Assembly: GCA_015075175.1 (NCBI GenBank)
Contig: JABTUV010000001.1
Coordinates: 186,001-250,000, forward strand
DNA from: a bacterium
GTDB lineage: Bacteria; Hinthialibacterota; Hinthialibacteria; H5-UNCL2
Reading direction: 5' to 3'
DNA length: 64,000 nt
Part shown: positions 28,484-38,138 of the stretch, piece after piece
Position numbering within the stretch: the first letter of the stretch is position 1
Layout of the letters: each line of letters begins with the position of its first letter
Made by a program: the position numbers and the translations under genes
Notes under the pieces: generated by a model
The model's input: only the letters and a program-made list of their open reading frames with translations
Databases searched by the model: none
Told to the model about the DNA's origin: nothing

Positions 28484-29026
28484 ATGGACGAAATCCTCGC
28501 AAAATCCGCTCAGAGTAGCGCGCCGGCTTTATGGGTGGGGGCGGCGTTTGCCGTCTCTTTCGGCCTGGTCGTGGCGGGAAGTCTTGGCGCGGCCTTACTG
28601 AAGAACCTGCTCCACGCCGTGCTCTTTCTGGCACTGGCGCTTCTGGGAGTCGCCGGACTGTTTCTCATGCTTTCGTCCACATTTCTTTTTGTGGTGCAGA
28701 TACTCGTGTACGTGGGCGGAGTGGTGATTCTGCTCATCTTCGGCGTGATGTTGACGAGCAAGATGGCGCAGCCTGACATTCCACCGCGCAACCGGCAGAC
28801 GCTGGCGGCGGCGCTCTTGGCGCTGCTGCTCTTTTGCGCGACGGCTTACGTTCTGACCACGCACCCGTGGATGGTTTCCGCCGAGCCGCCCGCCGTGCCG
28901 GTAGCCGAAATCGGGGTGGGGCTCTTGCAGAAATACGTCTTGCCCTTTGAAATCGTCTCGGTCGTGCTCCTGGTCGCCATGGTGGGCGCGATCGTTCTGG
29001 CGCGCAGGGAGCCGGAATCCAAATGA
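28484..29026 (+). CDS. nuoJ: NADH-quinone oxidoreductase subunit J
   Basis: 180 residues and five membrane helices. The conserved run STFLFVVQILVYVGGVVILL (third helix with the pi-bulge region) is intact. The stop overlaps the nuoK start by four bases. No good ribosome-binding site is seen before ATG 28484, where a repeat-filled 189-base gap interrupts the operon. Confidence 0.95.
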   Translation: MDEILAKSAQSSAPALWVGAAFAVSFGLVVAGSLGAALLKNLLHAVLFLALALLGVAGLFLMLSSTFLFVVQILVYVGGVVILLIFGVMLTSKMAQPDIPPRNRQTLAAALLALLLFCATAYVLTTHPWMVSAEPPAVPVAEIGVGLLQKYVLPFEIVSVVLLVAMVGAIVLARREPESK

Positions 29027-29355
29027 TCCCGCTGATTCCCCTGCCGTGGTTCCTGGGACTGGCCGCCTTCATGTTCTTCTGCGGCGTGTTCGGGGCTTTG
29101 ACGCGCCGCAACGCCGTCGGCATCCTGGTAGCCATCGAGTTGATGCTGAACGGCGTGACGCTGACGCTGGCGGCGTTCGCGCGTTTTCTTCCCCCCGGCG
29201 CGGACGGCGCGACTCCGCTGGCCGGACAGATGCTCGTGGTCTTCATCATCGCCCTGGCCGCCGCCGCCGCCGCCGTCGGCCTGGCCATCGTGCTGGCCAT
29301 CTTCCGGACCTTCTCGTCCATCGACTCCCAGCAGATCAACATCATGAGGTGGTAG
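29023..29355 (+). CDS. nuoK: NADH-quinone oxidoreductase subunit K
   Basis: 110 residues and three helices. Has the conserved glutamate in GILVAIELMLNGVTL and a second acidic residue later (SSIDSQQINIMRW at the C-terminus is family-typical). It overlaps nuoJ, and nuoL follows after 10 bases. Confidence 0.95.
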   Translation: MIPLIPLPWFLGLAAFMFFCGVFGALTRRNAVGILVAIELMLNGVTLTLAAFARFLPPGADGATPLAGQMLVVFIIALAAAAAAVGLAIVLAIFRTFSSIDSQQINIMRW

Positions 29356-29365
29356 CGGACCGGCC

Positions 29366-31438
29366 ATGCACGCACTCGTCGCCTACGCTTATCTGATCCC
29401 GCTCCTGCCGCTGGCCGCGTTCGTCCTGATTATTTTCTTCGGACACCGCTACTTCTATCGCGGCAGCGCCTGGCTGGCGGTGTTGTGCACGTCGGCCAGC
29501 TTCGTGCTCTCACTGGCGGCTTTTCTCCATGTGCTGGGCGGCCACGGCTACGTCGAACCGATCCGGCAGGATTTCACCTGGATCGCCAACTTCGCTCCCG
29601 GCGCCGTGGACGCGACCGGCGCGGCGCTGCTCCACTCGTCGATCACCCTCGGCGTTTACATCGACCGCCTGGCCGCCCTCATGCTCATGGTGGTCGCCGG
29701 CATTTCCACCCTCACCATCTTCTACTCGATCGGCTACATGCACGAAGACCCGCGCTATCCGCGCTTCTTCGCTTATAAGAGCTTCTTCGCCTTCTCCATG
29801 CTGGGCCTCGTGGCCGCGCCCAACTTCTTTCAGATGTTCGTCTTCTGGGAGCTGGTGGGCCTGGCCAGCTATCTGCTGATCGGCTTCTGGTTCGAGAAGA
29901 CCTCCGCCTCCGACGCGGCCAAGAAGGCGTTCATTACCAATCGCATCGGCGACGTGGGGTTTTTGATCGGCCTCTTGTTGCTCTTCTATTACGTGGGGAC
30001 GGTGACCTTCAGCGATCTCACTCCCGATCTTCTGCGCGAGAAGGGCTTTGTGGGGGGCATGGCGACGTTCATCGGTCTTGCGCTGTTCTGCGGCGCGGTG
30101 GGCAAGAGCGCGCAGTTCCCGCTGCACGTCTGGCTGCCGGACGCGATGGAGGGTCCCACCAGCGTGTCGGCCCTCATCCACAGCGCGACCATGGTGGCCG
30201 CCGGCGTGTACATGATCGTGCGCGCCTATCCGGTCTTCGCCGCCTCCGAGACGACGCTGGCGACAATCGCCGCCGTCGGCGCCATTACCGCCCTGGGGGC
30301 GGCCTACATCGCGCTCACCCAGACCGACATCAAGCGCATCCTGGCCTATTCGACGCTATCGCAATTGGGTTACATGATCTTCTCCTGCGGATGCCTGGGT
30401 CCGGTCGCCGCCTTCTTTCATCTGGTCACGCACGCCTGCTTCAAGTCACTGCTCTTTCTGGGGTCCGGCTCGGTCATCCACGCCTGCCACCACGAGCAGG
30501 ACATCCGGAGCATGGGCTCGCTGCGACGGTATCTTCCCATCACGCACGGGACGTTTCTCATCGCGTGCCTGGCGCTGGCGGGCGTCTTTCCGCTGGCGGG
30601 GTTTTTCTCGAAGGACGAAATTCTGCTTTCCGCGTGGCATCGCTATCCCGCAGTGTTCATCATAGGTGAGATCGTCGCCGCGCTGACGGCGTTCTATATC
30701 TTCCGACTGTACTTCGTAGCGTTCGGCGGAGAGCGCTTTCGTGGCACGGGCGTCTCGCCCGTGCAGCATGGGCAGGATGCCCATGTCACGGCGGGAGGGC
30801 AGCACGGGCAGGATGCCCATGCCACGCCGCATGAGTCGCCCTGGACCATGACGCTGCCGCTGGTCATCCTGGCGATTCTCGCCGTGGGCGTGGGTTGGAT
30901 CAACTGGCCCTGGGCGGAACGTCCCTGGCTGGCCGGTTTCGTGCACGTCGAGGGCGGCCAGCACCATCATCTCTCCTATCTGGTGATGGGCGTCTCCACC
31001 GCTGCGGCGCTGCTCGGGCTCTTTTTCGCCTGGCGCAAGTACTCCCTGGGGCGCGCCCTGCCGCCCTTGGAATACTCGAAGGTCGGCTTCTGGTATCGCC
31101 TCTCCCTGCGCAAGTTCTGGATCGATGAGTTCTACAAGAAGTACATCGTCGATGGTTTCACCTTCGGCTTCTGCGTGGTCGGTATGCACGACGTGTTCGA
31201 CCGGAGGATCGTGGACGCCTTCGTCAACCTGTGCGGGCGCGCCTACATGCTCATCTCCGCCGTTCACGGCCTGTTCGACAAGTACGTGGTGGACGGCCTC
31301 GTGAACTTCTCCGCCTGGTTCCTAGCGCTGTGCAGCACCGTCGCCCGTCGCACCCAGACGGGACTGGCGCAGAGCTCGCTGTTGATCCTGGTCCTGGGCC
31401 TGTTGGTGTTGATCGTCTGGTCGGCGATGATGGTATGA
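29366..31438 (+). CDS. nuoL: NADH-quinone oxidoreductase subunit L with in-frame repeat insertion
   Basis: 690 residues. The antiporter-like core is complete: HEDPRYPRFFAYKSFFAFSM, the lysine/glutamate channel region, LPDAMEGPTSVSALIHSATM and HACFKSLLFLGSGSVIH. Between residues ~459 and ~487 an extra segment (GTGVSPVQHGQDAHVTAGGQ onward) is inserted; it is the translation of a hairpin repeat at 30741-30825. The normal sequence resumes with HESPWTMTLPLVILAIL, so the reading frame is kept. The insert falls in a loop between membrane segments. The long lateral helix region at the C-terminus is present. Confidence 0.95.
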   Translation: MHALVAYAYLIPLLPLAAFVLIIFFGHRYFYRGSAWLAVLCTSASFVLSLAAFLHVLGGHGYVEPIRQDFTWIANFAPGAVDATGAALLHSSITLGVYIDRLAALMLMVVAGISTLTIFYSIGYMHEDPRYPRFFAYKSFFAFSMLGLVAAPNFFQMFVFWELVGLASYLLIGFWFEKTSASDAAKKAFITNRIGDVGFLIGLLLLFYYVGTVTFSDLTPDLLREKGFVGGMATFIGLALFCGAVGKSAQFPLHVWLPDAMEGPTSVSALIHSATMVAAGVYMIVRAYPVFAASETTLATIAAVGAITALGAAYIALTQTDIKRILAYSTLSQLGYMIFSCGCLGPVAAFFHLVTHACFKSLLFLGSGSVIHACHHEQDIRSMGSLRRYLPITHGTFLIACLALAGVFPLAGFFSKDEILLSAWHRYPAVFIIGEIVAALTAFYIFRLYFVAFGGERFRGTGVSPVQHGQDAHVTAGGQHGQDAHATPHESPWTMTLPLVILAILAVGVGWINWPWAERPWLAGFVHVEGGQHHHLSYLVMGVSTAAALLGLFFAWRKYSLGRALPPLEYSKVGFWYRLSLRKFWIDEFYKKYIVDGFTFGFCVVGMHDVFDRRIVDAFVNLCGRAYMLISAVHGLFDKYVVDGLVNFSAWFLALCSTVARRTQTGLAQSSLLILVLGLLVLIVWSAMMV
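30741..30825. repeat. Family A-related hairpin repeat inside nuoL
   Basis: Starts GTGGCACGGG and ends GCCCATGCCAC, with inner hairpins CACGGGC/GCCCGTG and two copies of CATGGGCAGGATGCCCAT or a close variant. A shorter intergenic relative lies at 36328-36377. Here it is translated within nuoL. Confidence 0.85.
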
Positions 31439-31481
31439 TGAAGTGAGACACTGTCGCCGGGCCGGCGCGGCAGTGAGTCAC

Positions 31482-31556
31482 GAGTAAGAGTAAGAGTAAG
31501 ATTAAGAGCAAGAGCAAGATTAAGATTAAGTTTAAGATTGAGAGAAAGTAAGAGAA
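31482..31556. repeat. Low-complexity AAG/ATT purine-rich tract
   Basis: Short irregular repeats of GAGTAAGAGTAAGATTAAGA type fill the gap between nuoL and nuoM. The tract is sharply AT- and purine-rich against the GC-rich background. No gene or terminator is present. Confidence 0.7.
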
Positions 31557-31571
31557 GCGGGAGACGCCTGA

Positions 31572-33119
31572 ATGCTCGACGCGCGAATACTGCAAGCGTT
31601 TGACCAGTCCCTCTTGACCCTTCTGTGGGCCGTACCGGTCCTCGGCGGGATCATCATTCTCTTGTTGCCGCGCGAGGCCAGGGGCGCGATCAAGTGGACG
31701 ATGATTCTCGCCTCGCTCGCGGCGTGCGCGCTTTCCACATATGTGGCGGTGGAATTGTGGCGGATGCCCCAGGCCACCATCGACAACCGCTGGCTCTTTT
31801 CCGTCGCCTGGATTCCCGCCGTCAATGTTCTCTACAAAGTGGGCGTGGACGGCATCTCCGGTCCGATGGTGTTTCTCACCGGCGTCGTCTCGCTGATGGC
31901 CGCCATCGCCAGTTGGAACGTGGCCGACCAGCGCGCGAAAGAGTACTGCACGCTCTTTCTCCTGCTCCTGGCGGGCATGATGGGCACCTTCGTGGCGCTG
32001 GACCTCTTCGTTTTCTACGTCTTCTGGGAAGTGATGCTCGTCCCCATGTACTTCCTGATCGGCATCTGGGGCGGGCCGCAGCGCGAATACGCGGCCATCA
32101 AGTTCTTTCTCTACACGCTGGCCGGCTCGGTGTTCATGCTGATCGGTTTTTTGGTGCTGTATTTCAACCTGAGGAACCCCGACAACACGCTGACCTTCGA
32201 CATGATTGCGCTGGCCCGGAACGCGCAGGAGGCCAGCATGGAAAACCTGTTTTCCCCGCGCCTGCAGTTCTGGGTCTTTGCGGCCATGGGGGTGGGATTC
32301 GCCATCAAGGTTCCCATGTGGCCGTTCCACACGTGGCTTCCTGACGCTCACGTGGAGGCGCCCACGCCCATATCTGTGATCCTGGCGGGCGTGCTGCTGA
32401 AGATGGGGACCTACGGCTTCTACCGCATCGGCTATCCGCTGACGCCGCTGGGGGCGGAGGCCTGGCGGCCCATCATCGCCGCCCTGGCGGTGATCGCCAT
32501 CATCTACGGCGCCTACTGCGCTCTGGCCCAGCAGGACTTCAAGAAACTGGTCGCCTACAGTTCGGTTTCGCACATGGGATTCGTGATGCTGGGCCTGGCC
32601 GCATTGACCGTCAACGGCCTGAACGGCGGACTCTTTCAGATGTTCGCGCACGGCTGCATCACCAGCTGCCTGTTTCTTCTGGTGGGCGTGCTGTACGACC
32701 GCGCCCACACCCGTGACCTCTACGCTTTCGGCGGCCTGGGCACCCGCCTGCCCAAGTACACCTTCTGCATGATGCTGGCCTTCTTCGCCTCCATGGGCCT
32801 GCCGGGCCTGGCGGGATTCGTGGCCGAGTTCATGGTCTTTTCCGGCGCCATGCCGGTTTACATGTGGCTGACGTGCCTGTCCATCATCGGCATCACCATC
32901 ACCGCCACGTATATTCTCTACACCCTGCAGCGGATCCTCCTGGGCCCGTTCAATCAACGCTGGAGCAATCTCACCGACATCTCCGGCCGCGAGGCGCTCA
33001 CGCTGGCGCCGCTCCTGGCGTTGACCGTGGTGCTGGGCATCTTCCCGGGACTGCTTTTGAAAATCCAGGAACCGAGCGTGCAGGCGCTGGTGGATACCAT
33101 GTCGAGGTTTGCGAAGTAG
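31572..33119 (+). CDS. nuoM: NADH-quinone oxidoreductase subunit M
   Basis: 515 residues, ATG 31572 after GGGAGA. An antiporter-like membrane subunit of ~14 helices. Signatures FVALDLFVFYVFWEVMLVPM, WLPDAHVEAPTPISVILAGV and KKLVAYSSVSHMGFVMLG are intact. nuoN follows after nine bases. Confidence 0.96.
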   Translation: MLDARILQAFDQSLLTLLWAVPVLGGIIILLLPREARGAIKWTMILASLAACALSTYVAVELWRMPQATIDNRWLFSVAWIPAVNVLYKVGVDGISGPMVFLTGVVSLMAAIASWNVADQRAKEYCTLFLLLLAGMMGTFVALDLFVFYVFWEVMLVPMYFLIGIWGGPQREYAAIKFFLYTLAGSVFMLIGFLVLYFNLRNPDNTLTFDMIALARNAQEASMENLFSPRLQFWVFAAMGVGFAIKVPMWPFHTWLPDAHVEAPTPISVILAGVLLKMGTYGFYRIGYPLTPLGAEAWRPIIAALAVIAIIYGAYCALAQQDFKKLVAYSSVSHMGFVMLGLAALTVNGLNGGLFQMFAHGCITSCLFLLVGVLYDRAHTRDLYAFGGLGTRLPKYTFCMMLAFFASMGLPGLAGFVAEFMVFSGAMPVYMWLTCLSIIGITITATYILYTLQRILLGPFNQRWSNLTDISGREALTLAPLLALTVVLGIFPGLLLKIQEPSVQALVDTMSRFAK

Positions 33120-33128
33120 GAGACGGCC

Positions 33129-34607
33129 GTGGTTGGAGCGAGCGAACTTTGGCAGCAGATGCGATACCTCATGCCCGAGGGGCTGCTCTTGTGCGCGGGG
33201 CTGGTGATTCTTCTCTTCGACCTGGTGGTCAAGAAGGGGCGCAGTCTCTATCCGCTGGCCATGCTGGCGACGGCGGGCGCGGCCGCGCTCGCCCTCCTGC
33301 CGCTGGAGAGCAGCGAACCGCTCTTCTTCGGCATGATCCAGAGCGACGCCTTCGCCCGCTACTTCAAGGTCTTTTCCGCCCTGGCCGGATTCCTCGTCGT
33401 GCTCATGTCGATGGACTACAAGCCCCTGCCGGCGCGTTTCGTCGGCGAGTACCTGGGGATTCTTGTTCTTGCGCTGGCCGCCATCATGCTCCTGGCCGAA
33501 TCCACCAACCTCCTCATGATCTTTTTGTCGCTGGAGTTTCTCTCGCTGTCCAGTTACATCCTGGTGGGCTTCCTGCGCAACGACAAGAAGAGCAAGGAAG
33601 CCTCGCTCAAGTACTTTCTCTTCGGCGCCATGTGCACCGCGGTGATGCTGTACGGCTTTGCGCTGCTCTACGGCGCGTCCGGCTCGCTGGACCTGCCGGC
33701 CATCAAGGCGGCCTTCGCCAACCGGCAGAACACGCCCCTGACGTGCCTGGCCATGCTCTTCATTCTGGCCGGTTTCGGTTTCAAGGTAGCCATGGTTCCC
33801 TTTCACGCCTGGGTTCCCGACGCTTACGAGGGCGCGCCCACGCCGATCACCGCCTTTCTCTCGGTCGGCAGCAAAGCCGGCGGCTTCGCCGTGCTGTTGC
33901 GCGTCTTTTTCACCGTCTTTCCCGGCCTGGACTATCATCCCTACTGGCTGGCGGTGGTCGGCGTCCTGGCGGTGTTCACCATGACCGTCGGCAACGTCAT
34001 CGCGTGCAGCCAGGACAACCTCAAGCGCCTTCTCGGTTACTCCAGCATCGCGCAGGCCGGTTACGTGCTGCTCGGTTTCGTGGTCATGGACGGGCGCTTC
34101 ACGCAGCCCGCCGTGATGATCTATCTCTTGGCCTACCTGTTCATGAACCTGGGCGCGTTCGTGGTCGTCATCGTCATCGCCAACACCACGGGTCAGGAGG
34201 AGATCGACGATCTGGCCGGGCTGTCCGAGCGCAGTCCGCTCCTGGCCTGGTCGATGTTCATCTTTCTCCTCTCGCTGGCGGGGGTGCCGCCGCTGGGCGG
34301 CTGGATCGGCAAGTATTATATTTTCGCCACGCTGGTGAAGGGCTACCTGGAGGGCCTGTCGGGGGGGAACCTGATGCTCTGGTTCGCGGTGGCGCTGGCG
34401 GTCAACAGCGTAATCGCCGCGTACTACTATTTCAGGATCGTGAAGGCGATGTTCTTCGAGCACGCGCGCGAGCGCATGGCGCGGCCGGTCGTCGGCGGTC
34501 CGCTCTTGACTGCGCTGTACGTGTCCCTCATTCTGACTTTTGCCGTGGGGCTGTGGCCGCAGCCGTTTCTGAATTGGGTGTCGCGGATGGCGCTGCCGTT
34601 GTTGTAA
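33129..34607 (+). CDS. nuoN: NADH-quinone oxidoreductase subunit N
   Basis: 492 residues from GTG 33129, with GGAG upstream. Antiporter-like; STNLLMIFLSLEFLSLSSYI, WVPDAYEGAPTPITAFLSVG and NLKRLLGYSSIAQAGYVLLG are intact. It is the last nuo gene in the window. nuoE, nuoF and nuoG (the NADH-oxidising module) are absent, so the electron donor may be ferredoxin or the module is elsewhere. Confidence 0.96.
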   Translation: MVGASELWQQMRYLMPEGLLLCAGLVILLFDLVVKKGRSLYPLAMLATAGAAALALLPLESSEPLFFGMIQSDAFARYFKVFSALAGFLVVLMSMDYKPLPARFVGEYLGILVLALAAIMLLAESTNLLMIFLSLEFLSLSSYILVGFLRNDKKSKEASLKYFLFGAMCTAVMLYGFALLYGASGSLDLPAIKAAFANRQNTPLTCLAMLFILAGFGFKVAMVPFHAWVPDAYEGAPTPITAFLSVGSKAGGFAVLLRVFFTVFPGLDYHPYWLAVVGVLAVFTMTVGNVIACSQDNLKRLLGYSSIAQAGYVLLGFVVMDGRFTQPAVMIYLLAYLFMNLGAFVVVIVIANTTGQEEIDDLAGLSERSPLLAWSMFIFLLSLAGVPPLGGWIGKYYIFATLVKGYLEGLSGGNLMLWFAVALAVNSVIAAYYYFRIVKAMFFEHARERMARPVVGGPLLTALYVSLILTFAVGLWPQPFLNWVSRMALPLL

Positions 34608-34635
34608 AGCCCGTATCGACGGCAAGGGCAGCACC

Positions 34636-34735
34636 CCTCGATACGGCCTGCGGCCTACTCGGGGCGAGGCGCTGCGCAACTACGGCGCGGCAGCAAGCAG
34701 CCGCAGTCCACAAGCGCAGCGCGCTGCGCAACTGC
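34636..34735. repeat. Cluster of repeats H, B and C
   Basis: H at 34636-34664 (CCTCGATACGGCC...CTACTCGGGG), inverted B at 34669-34686, C at 34687-34711 (GCGGCAGCAAGCAGCCGCAG) and another B at 34714-34735. Together they fill the gap between nuoN and dacB. Confidence 0.75.
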
Positions 34736-34756
34736 GAGAGCAGACGATCGAGTTGG

Positions 34757-36301
34757 ATGAGACGCTTGAGACGAGTACTGACGATCGTCGTGCTGGTAGG
34801 CGGCGTGTTGGGACTGCCGGCGGGCCTGGCCCAGGCGCCCGCGCCGCGCCGACCGGCCGCGCCCGCCGCCCAGAAGCCCGTTCCGCCCTCGCTGGACGCG
34901 ACCATCCGCGGCATTTTGCAGAAGTACCGCATCCCCGCCGCCTCCGCCGGCATCCTGGCCCAGTCCCCCGACGGCAAGACCACCTATTACTCGCTCAACC
35001 CTGACACGCCGTTGATTCCGGCCTCCAACATGAAGCTTTGGACGACCGCCGCCGCGCTGGACGAGCTGGGGCCGGCCTATCGCTTCAGTACCAACCTGAC
35101 GCTGGTGGGGAGAATCGAGGGCGATACTCTCCACGGCGACCTGTGGGTGACGGGCCGCGGTGATCCCACCATCTCGGGGCGCTTCGAGGGCGGCGACCGC
35201 TTCGCGCAGATGAAGCGCTGGGCCGACGAACTCCTCTCGGCCGGCATCCGCCGCGTGACCGGCGGCGTGGTCGGCGACGACGACTTCTTCGACGACGTGT
35301 TGCGCCATCCCGACTGGAAGCCGGCGCATTACGCCGAGTGGTACGGCGCGCCGGTCTGCGCGCTCTCTTTCAACGACAACTGCGTGGACATCCACTGGAA
35401 GCCCGGCCCCACCCTCAACAGTCCGGCGGCGTATTCCATCGATCCCGACGTGGGCGCCCTGGCGCTCAGAAACAACGTGAAGACCTCCGCCCGCAACTCC
35501 AGGGACGGCCGCTATTACCTCGTGTCGGTGGGCAGTCCCACCGCGGAGGCGCTGGGCACGGTCCGGCTGTCGCGCACCATTCCCGTGCAGGACTTTCTGC
35601 CCGTGGACAACCCGACGTATTACTTCGTCTCGACCTTCAAGCAAGTACTGGAGAGCCGGGGGATCCAGGTCGCCGGGCCGGCGGTAGACCGGGACGAGGT
35701 CCGCAGGGCCGTGCCGCGGGACGTGCCGGTGCGGCGCTTTTCCGTGGCCTGGTCGCCCGACTTGGCGGAGATCGTGAAAGTCATCAATCGCCGCAGCCAG
35801 AACTTCTACGCCGAAATGCTCCTGAAGACCATCGGCAAGGAGAGCCGCGGGGAGGGGAGTTTTTCCGGCGGCGAGCGGGCCATACTGGAGTTCATGCGGC
35901 GCTCCGAAATTCCCACCGAGGGGTTCCGGCAGGCGGACGGGTCCGGATTGGCCGATACCAACCGGGTGAAGCCCCGCCAGTTCGTTGCCTTGTTGCGGGT
36001 GATGGATGCCCATCCCGCGCGCGCCGTCTTCTGGGACTCGCTGCCGGTCGGCGGGCGGGCGGACGGCTCGATGCGCAACCGCTTTCAAGCCGACGCCCGG
36101 CAGCGCCGGCTGGCCGGCGCCGTCCAGGCCAAGACGGGCAGCATCAATTCCGTGCGCGCGCTGTCCGGCGCCTGCCGGCCCGACCACGGCAAGCCCTTCT
36201 ACTTCTCGGTCGTGCTCAACGACATCCCCGGCGCCGGCGCCGCCGGTACGCCCGCCATCGACGAGATTGTGCTGGCCATCCACCAGGCGATCAACGATTG
36301 A
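34757..36301 (+). CDS. dacB: D-alanyl-D-alanine carboxypeptidase/endopeptidase (PBP4 family)
   Basis: 514 residues. The signal peptide is LTIVVLVGGVLGLPAGLAQA. All three penicillin-binding motifs are present: SxxK in ASNMKLWTT, SxN in RRSQNFYAEMLLKT and KTG in QAKTGSINSV. The length and the large insertion domain between SxxK and SxN fit PBP4/DacB, a periplasmic peptidoglycan-trimming enzyme. This implies the organism makes peptidoglycan. The ribosome-binding site is weak, and repeats lie directly upstream. Confidence 0.93.
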   Translation: MRRLRRVLTIVVLVGGVLGLPAGLAQAPAPRRPAAPAAQKPVPPSLDATIRGILQKYRIPAASAGILAQSPDGKTTYYSLNPDTPLIPASNMKLWTTAAALDELGPAYRFSTNLTLVGRIEGDTLHGDLWVTGRGDPTISGRFEGGDRFAQMKRWADELLSAGIRRVTGGVVGDDDFFDDVLRHPDWKPAHYAEWYGAPVCALSFNDNCVDIHWKPGPTLNSPAAYSIDPDVGALALRNNVKTSARNSRDGRYYLVSVGSPTAEALGTVRLSRTIPVQDFLPVDNPTYYFVSTFKQVLESRGIQVAGPAVDRDEVRRAVPRDVPVRRFSVAWSPDLAEIVKVINRRSQNFYAEMLLKTIGKESRGEGSFSGGERAILEFMRRSEIPTEGFRQADGSGLADTNRVKPRQFVALLRVMDAHPARAVFWDSLPVGGRADGSMRNRFQADARQRRLAGAVQAKTGSINSVRALSGACRPDHGKPFYFSVVLNDIPGAGAAGTPAIDEIVLAIHQAIND

Positions 36302-36327
36302 GATTCCATCTCATGTGGGAATCTGGG

Positions 36328-36377
36328 GTGGCACGGGCATCTTGCCCGTGCGCGCATGGGCAAGACGCTCATGGCAC
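36328..36377. repeat. Family A-related hairpin repeat
   Basis: GTGGCACGGGCATCTTGCCC to ATGGCAC, with a CACGGGC/GCCCGTG hairpin. It is the intergenic counterpart of the repeat inside nuoL. The rest of 36302-36477 shows nothing else. Confidence 0.75.
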
Positions 36378-36477
36378 GATGGGGATTGATTTTGCATCAC
36401 CACCCGAGTAACACTAGCCGCATGTTTCCGGAGTTTGCCGGACACTCCCTAGCATCGACAGGAAGGAGCCGCCCCTC

Positions 36478-37874
36478 ATGGCCAAAATCGGCGTCATTAC
36501 TTTCTCGGACGGACGCAAGAACGTGCACGAGAGCACGTTGGAAATGAACCTGAGTTTCCAGAACGGATTGGTGGACCAACTGGAAGGCCGGCCACGGTGG
36601 TGGTGGCCGACGAAATCCCTGGACCAACGAGGCTGGCGCGCGGCGGCCAGAAGATGGCCGCCAGTCGCGTGGACATGACCATTTTCAACTATGCCATCTG
36701 GTCGTAGCCGCTTCACCGCCATCGCCGCGCAGTTCGCCAGGCCCGTTCTCTGCTTCTCCAACGTCAATCCCTCGTTTCCCGGCCTGGTCGGCATGTTGGC
36801 GAGTTCCGGCGCGCTGGACAACATCGGCGTGCCCTACAAACGCATCGTCGGCGACGTGTCCAAGAAGAAGGTGATCGGCAAAGTGCTCAGGTGGGTCAAT
36901 GCCGCCGGCGCCGTGGCCGCGCTGAAGGGCGAGACCATGGGCGTCTTCGGCGGCCGTCCCATGGGCATGTACACCGCCACTTCGGGGACGGACCAGTGGA
37001 TGGCGCAGTTCGGCGTCGACGTCGAGCATATCGACCAGTGGGAGATCGTGCGCCGCGCCGGCCTTGTGCCCAAGAAGAAGGTCGAGTCGGCGCTCAAGTG
37101 GTGCAAGGAGAACGTCGGCCGGATCCTCTGGGACGAAAAGCAGCTCACCGAGGACCACTTGCGCCGCCAGCTGGCCAGCTACTACGCCGTACGGCAGATG
37201 GTGGAGGAGATGCATCTGGACTTCTGCGGCATCAAGGGCCAGCCGGAGCTCACCAACAACTGGTGCACGATGGACGTGCCCGAGGCGTTCCTGAACGATC
37301 CTTATGATTTCGACGGCCCCAAGCCGATCATCGTGTGCAGTACCGAGGCCGACATGGACGCGGCGCTGACGATGGAGATTTTCAAGCATCTGGCCAAGAC
37401 GCCGGTGCTGTTCGCGGACGTGCGGCATTACTTCGAGAAGGAGGGCATCTGGGATTTCGTCAACTCGGGCCAGCACGCGACCTACTTTGCGGCCAGGAGT
37501 TTTGATCCGAAGGACAACATGCCGCACGTGACGTTCTATCCCGAGGGCTTCTACTTCCCGGCGGGCGGGGCCAGCGTGCAGCATCTGGCGGCGCCGGGCG
37601 ACGTGACGCTGGCGCGCCTGGGCCGCAAGAACGGCCGCTACTGATGGCGATTCTGCCCGGCAAGTTCCTGCAATACGACAAGAAGAAGAACGAGAAGTTG
37701 ATGAAGGAGACGCAGATCGAGTGGCCGCACGCCTTCTTCAAGCCGGACGGCGACAGCGAGGAGATCATCGCGGAGGTTCCCTGCAACCATATTCACGGCG
37801 TATACGGCGACTTTGTCGAGGAACTGACCATCGTGTGCGAATTGCTGGACGTGGAGTACGAGGTGTACGCGTAG
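36478..37874 (+). CDS. L-fucose/L-arabinose isomerase-fold protein (three frameshifts)
   Basis: From ATG 36478: MAKIGVITFSDGRKNVHEST, a typical fucose-isomerase-superfamily start. The frame shifts near 36590 (continuing TVVVADEIPGPTRLA and VDMTIFNYAIWS), returns near 36705 (RFTAIAAQFARPVLCFSNVN) and runs to a TGA at 37642. One missing G would turn that TGA into TGG and continue with MAILPGKFLQYDKKKNEKLM to the real end, VEYEVYA. Restored length is ~465 residues, normal for the family. Candidate metal or active-site residues include Glu/Asp in KGQPELTNNWCTMDVPEA and His in CNHIHGVYGD. The likely role is sugar isomerisation; the exact substrate is unknown. The TAG stop is followed by GGTCGCC, like other stop-adjacent repeats. 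Confidence 0.75.
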
Positions 37875-37912
37875 GGTCGCCGCTGTTGCGACGGGAGAGA
37901 GGACGGCAACAA

Positions 37913-37943
37913 GGGGCGACTGGGAAGTCGCCCCTGTATTTTA
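37913..37943 (+). terminator. Probable terminator after the isomerase-like gene
   Basis: A perfect 9-bp stem (GGGGCGACT with AGTCGCCCC) and a GGGA loop, followed by the moderately T-rich TGTATTTTA. Confidence 0.6.
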
Positions 37944-37993
37944 TGGTCGCGGTTGCCGCGAGCTGCGCGCTGGCGGAAGGCCGTCGCGAGGCA

Positions 37994-38090
37994 CCCTCAC
38001 CCCAACCCTCTCCTCGGGAGAGGGGTTCCTCCTGGGGAGGCGTTTCACCTCTCGTTAGGGAGAGGTCGCCCCGAAGGGCGGATGAGGGGC
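37994..38090. repeat. Family D repeat and a related hairpin
   Basis: CCCTCACCCCAACCCTCTCC followed by a GGGAGAGG complement (37994-38025), then a CCTCTCGTTAGGGAGAGG hairpin region to about 38090. D copies also occur at 55596, 56747 and 57920. Confidence 0.75.
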
Positions 38091-38138
38091 CGCTTCGACC
38101 ACTCAGGCCGCATGTAAGAGGATCGCGGAGGCGCAATT

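Noticed and set aside
31251-34679. A 1,142-codon minus-strand open frame opposite nuoM and nuoN
   Set aside because: It runs antisense to clear complex I genes and is highly charged and repetitive without recognisable folds; a GC-driven shadow.
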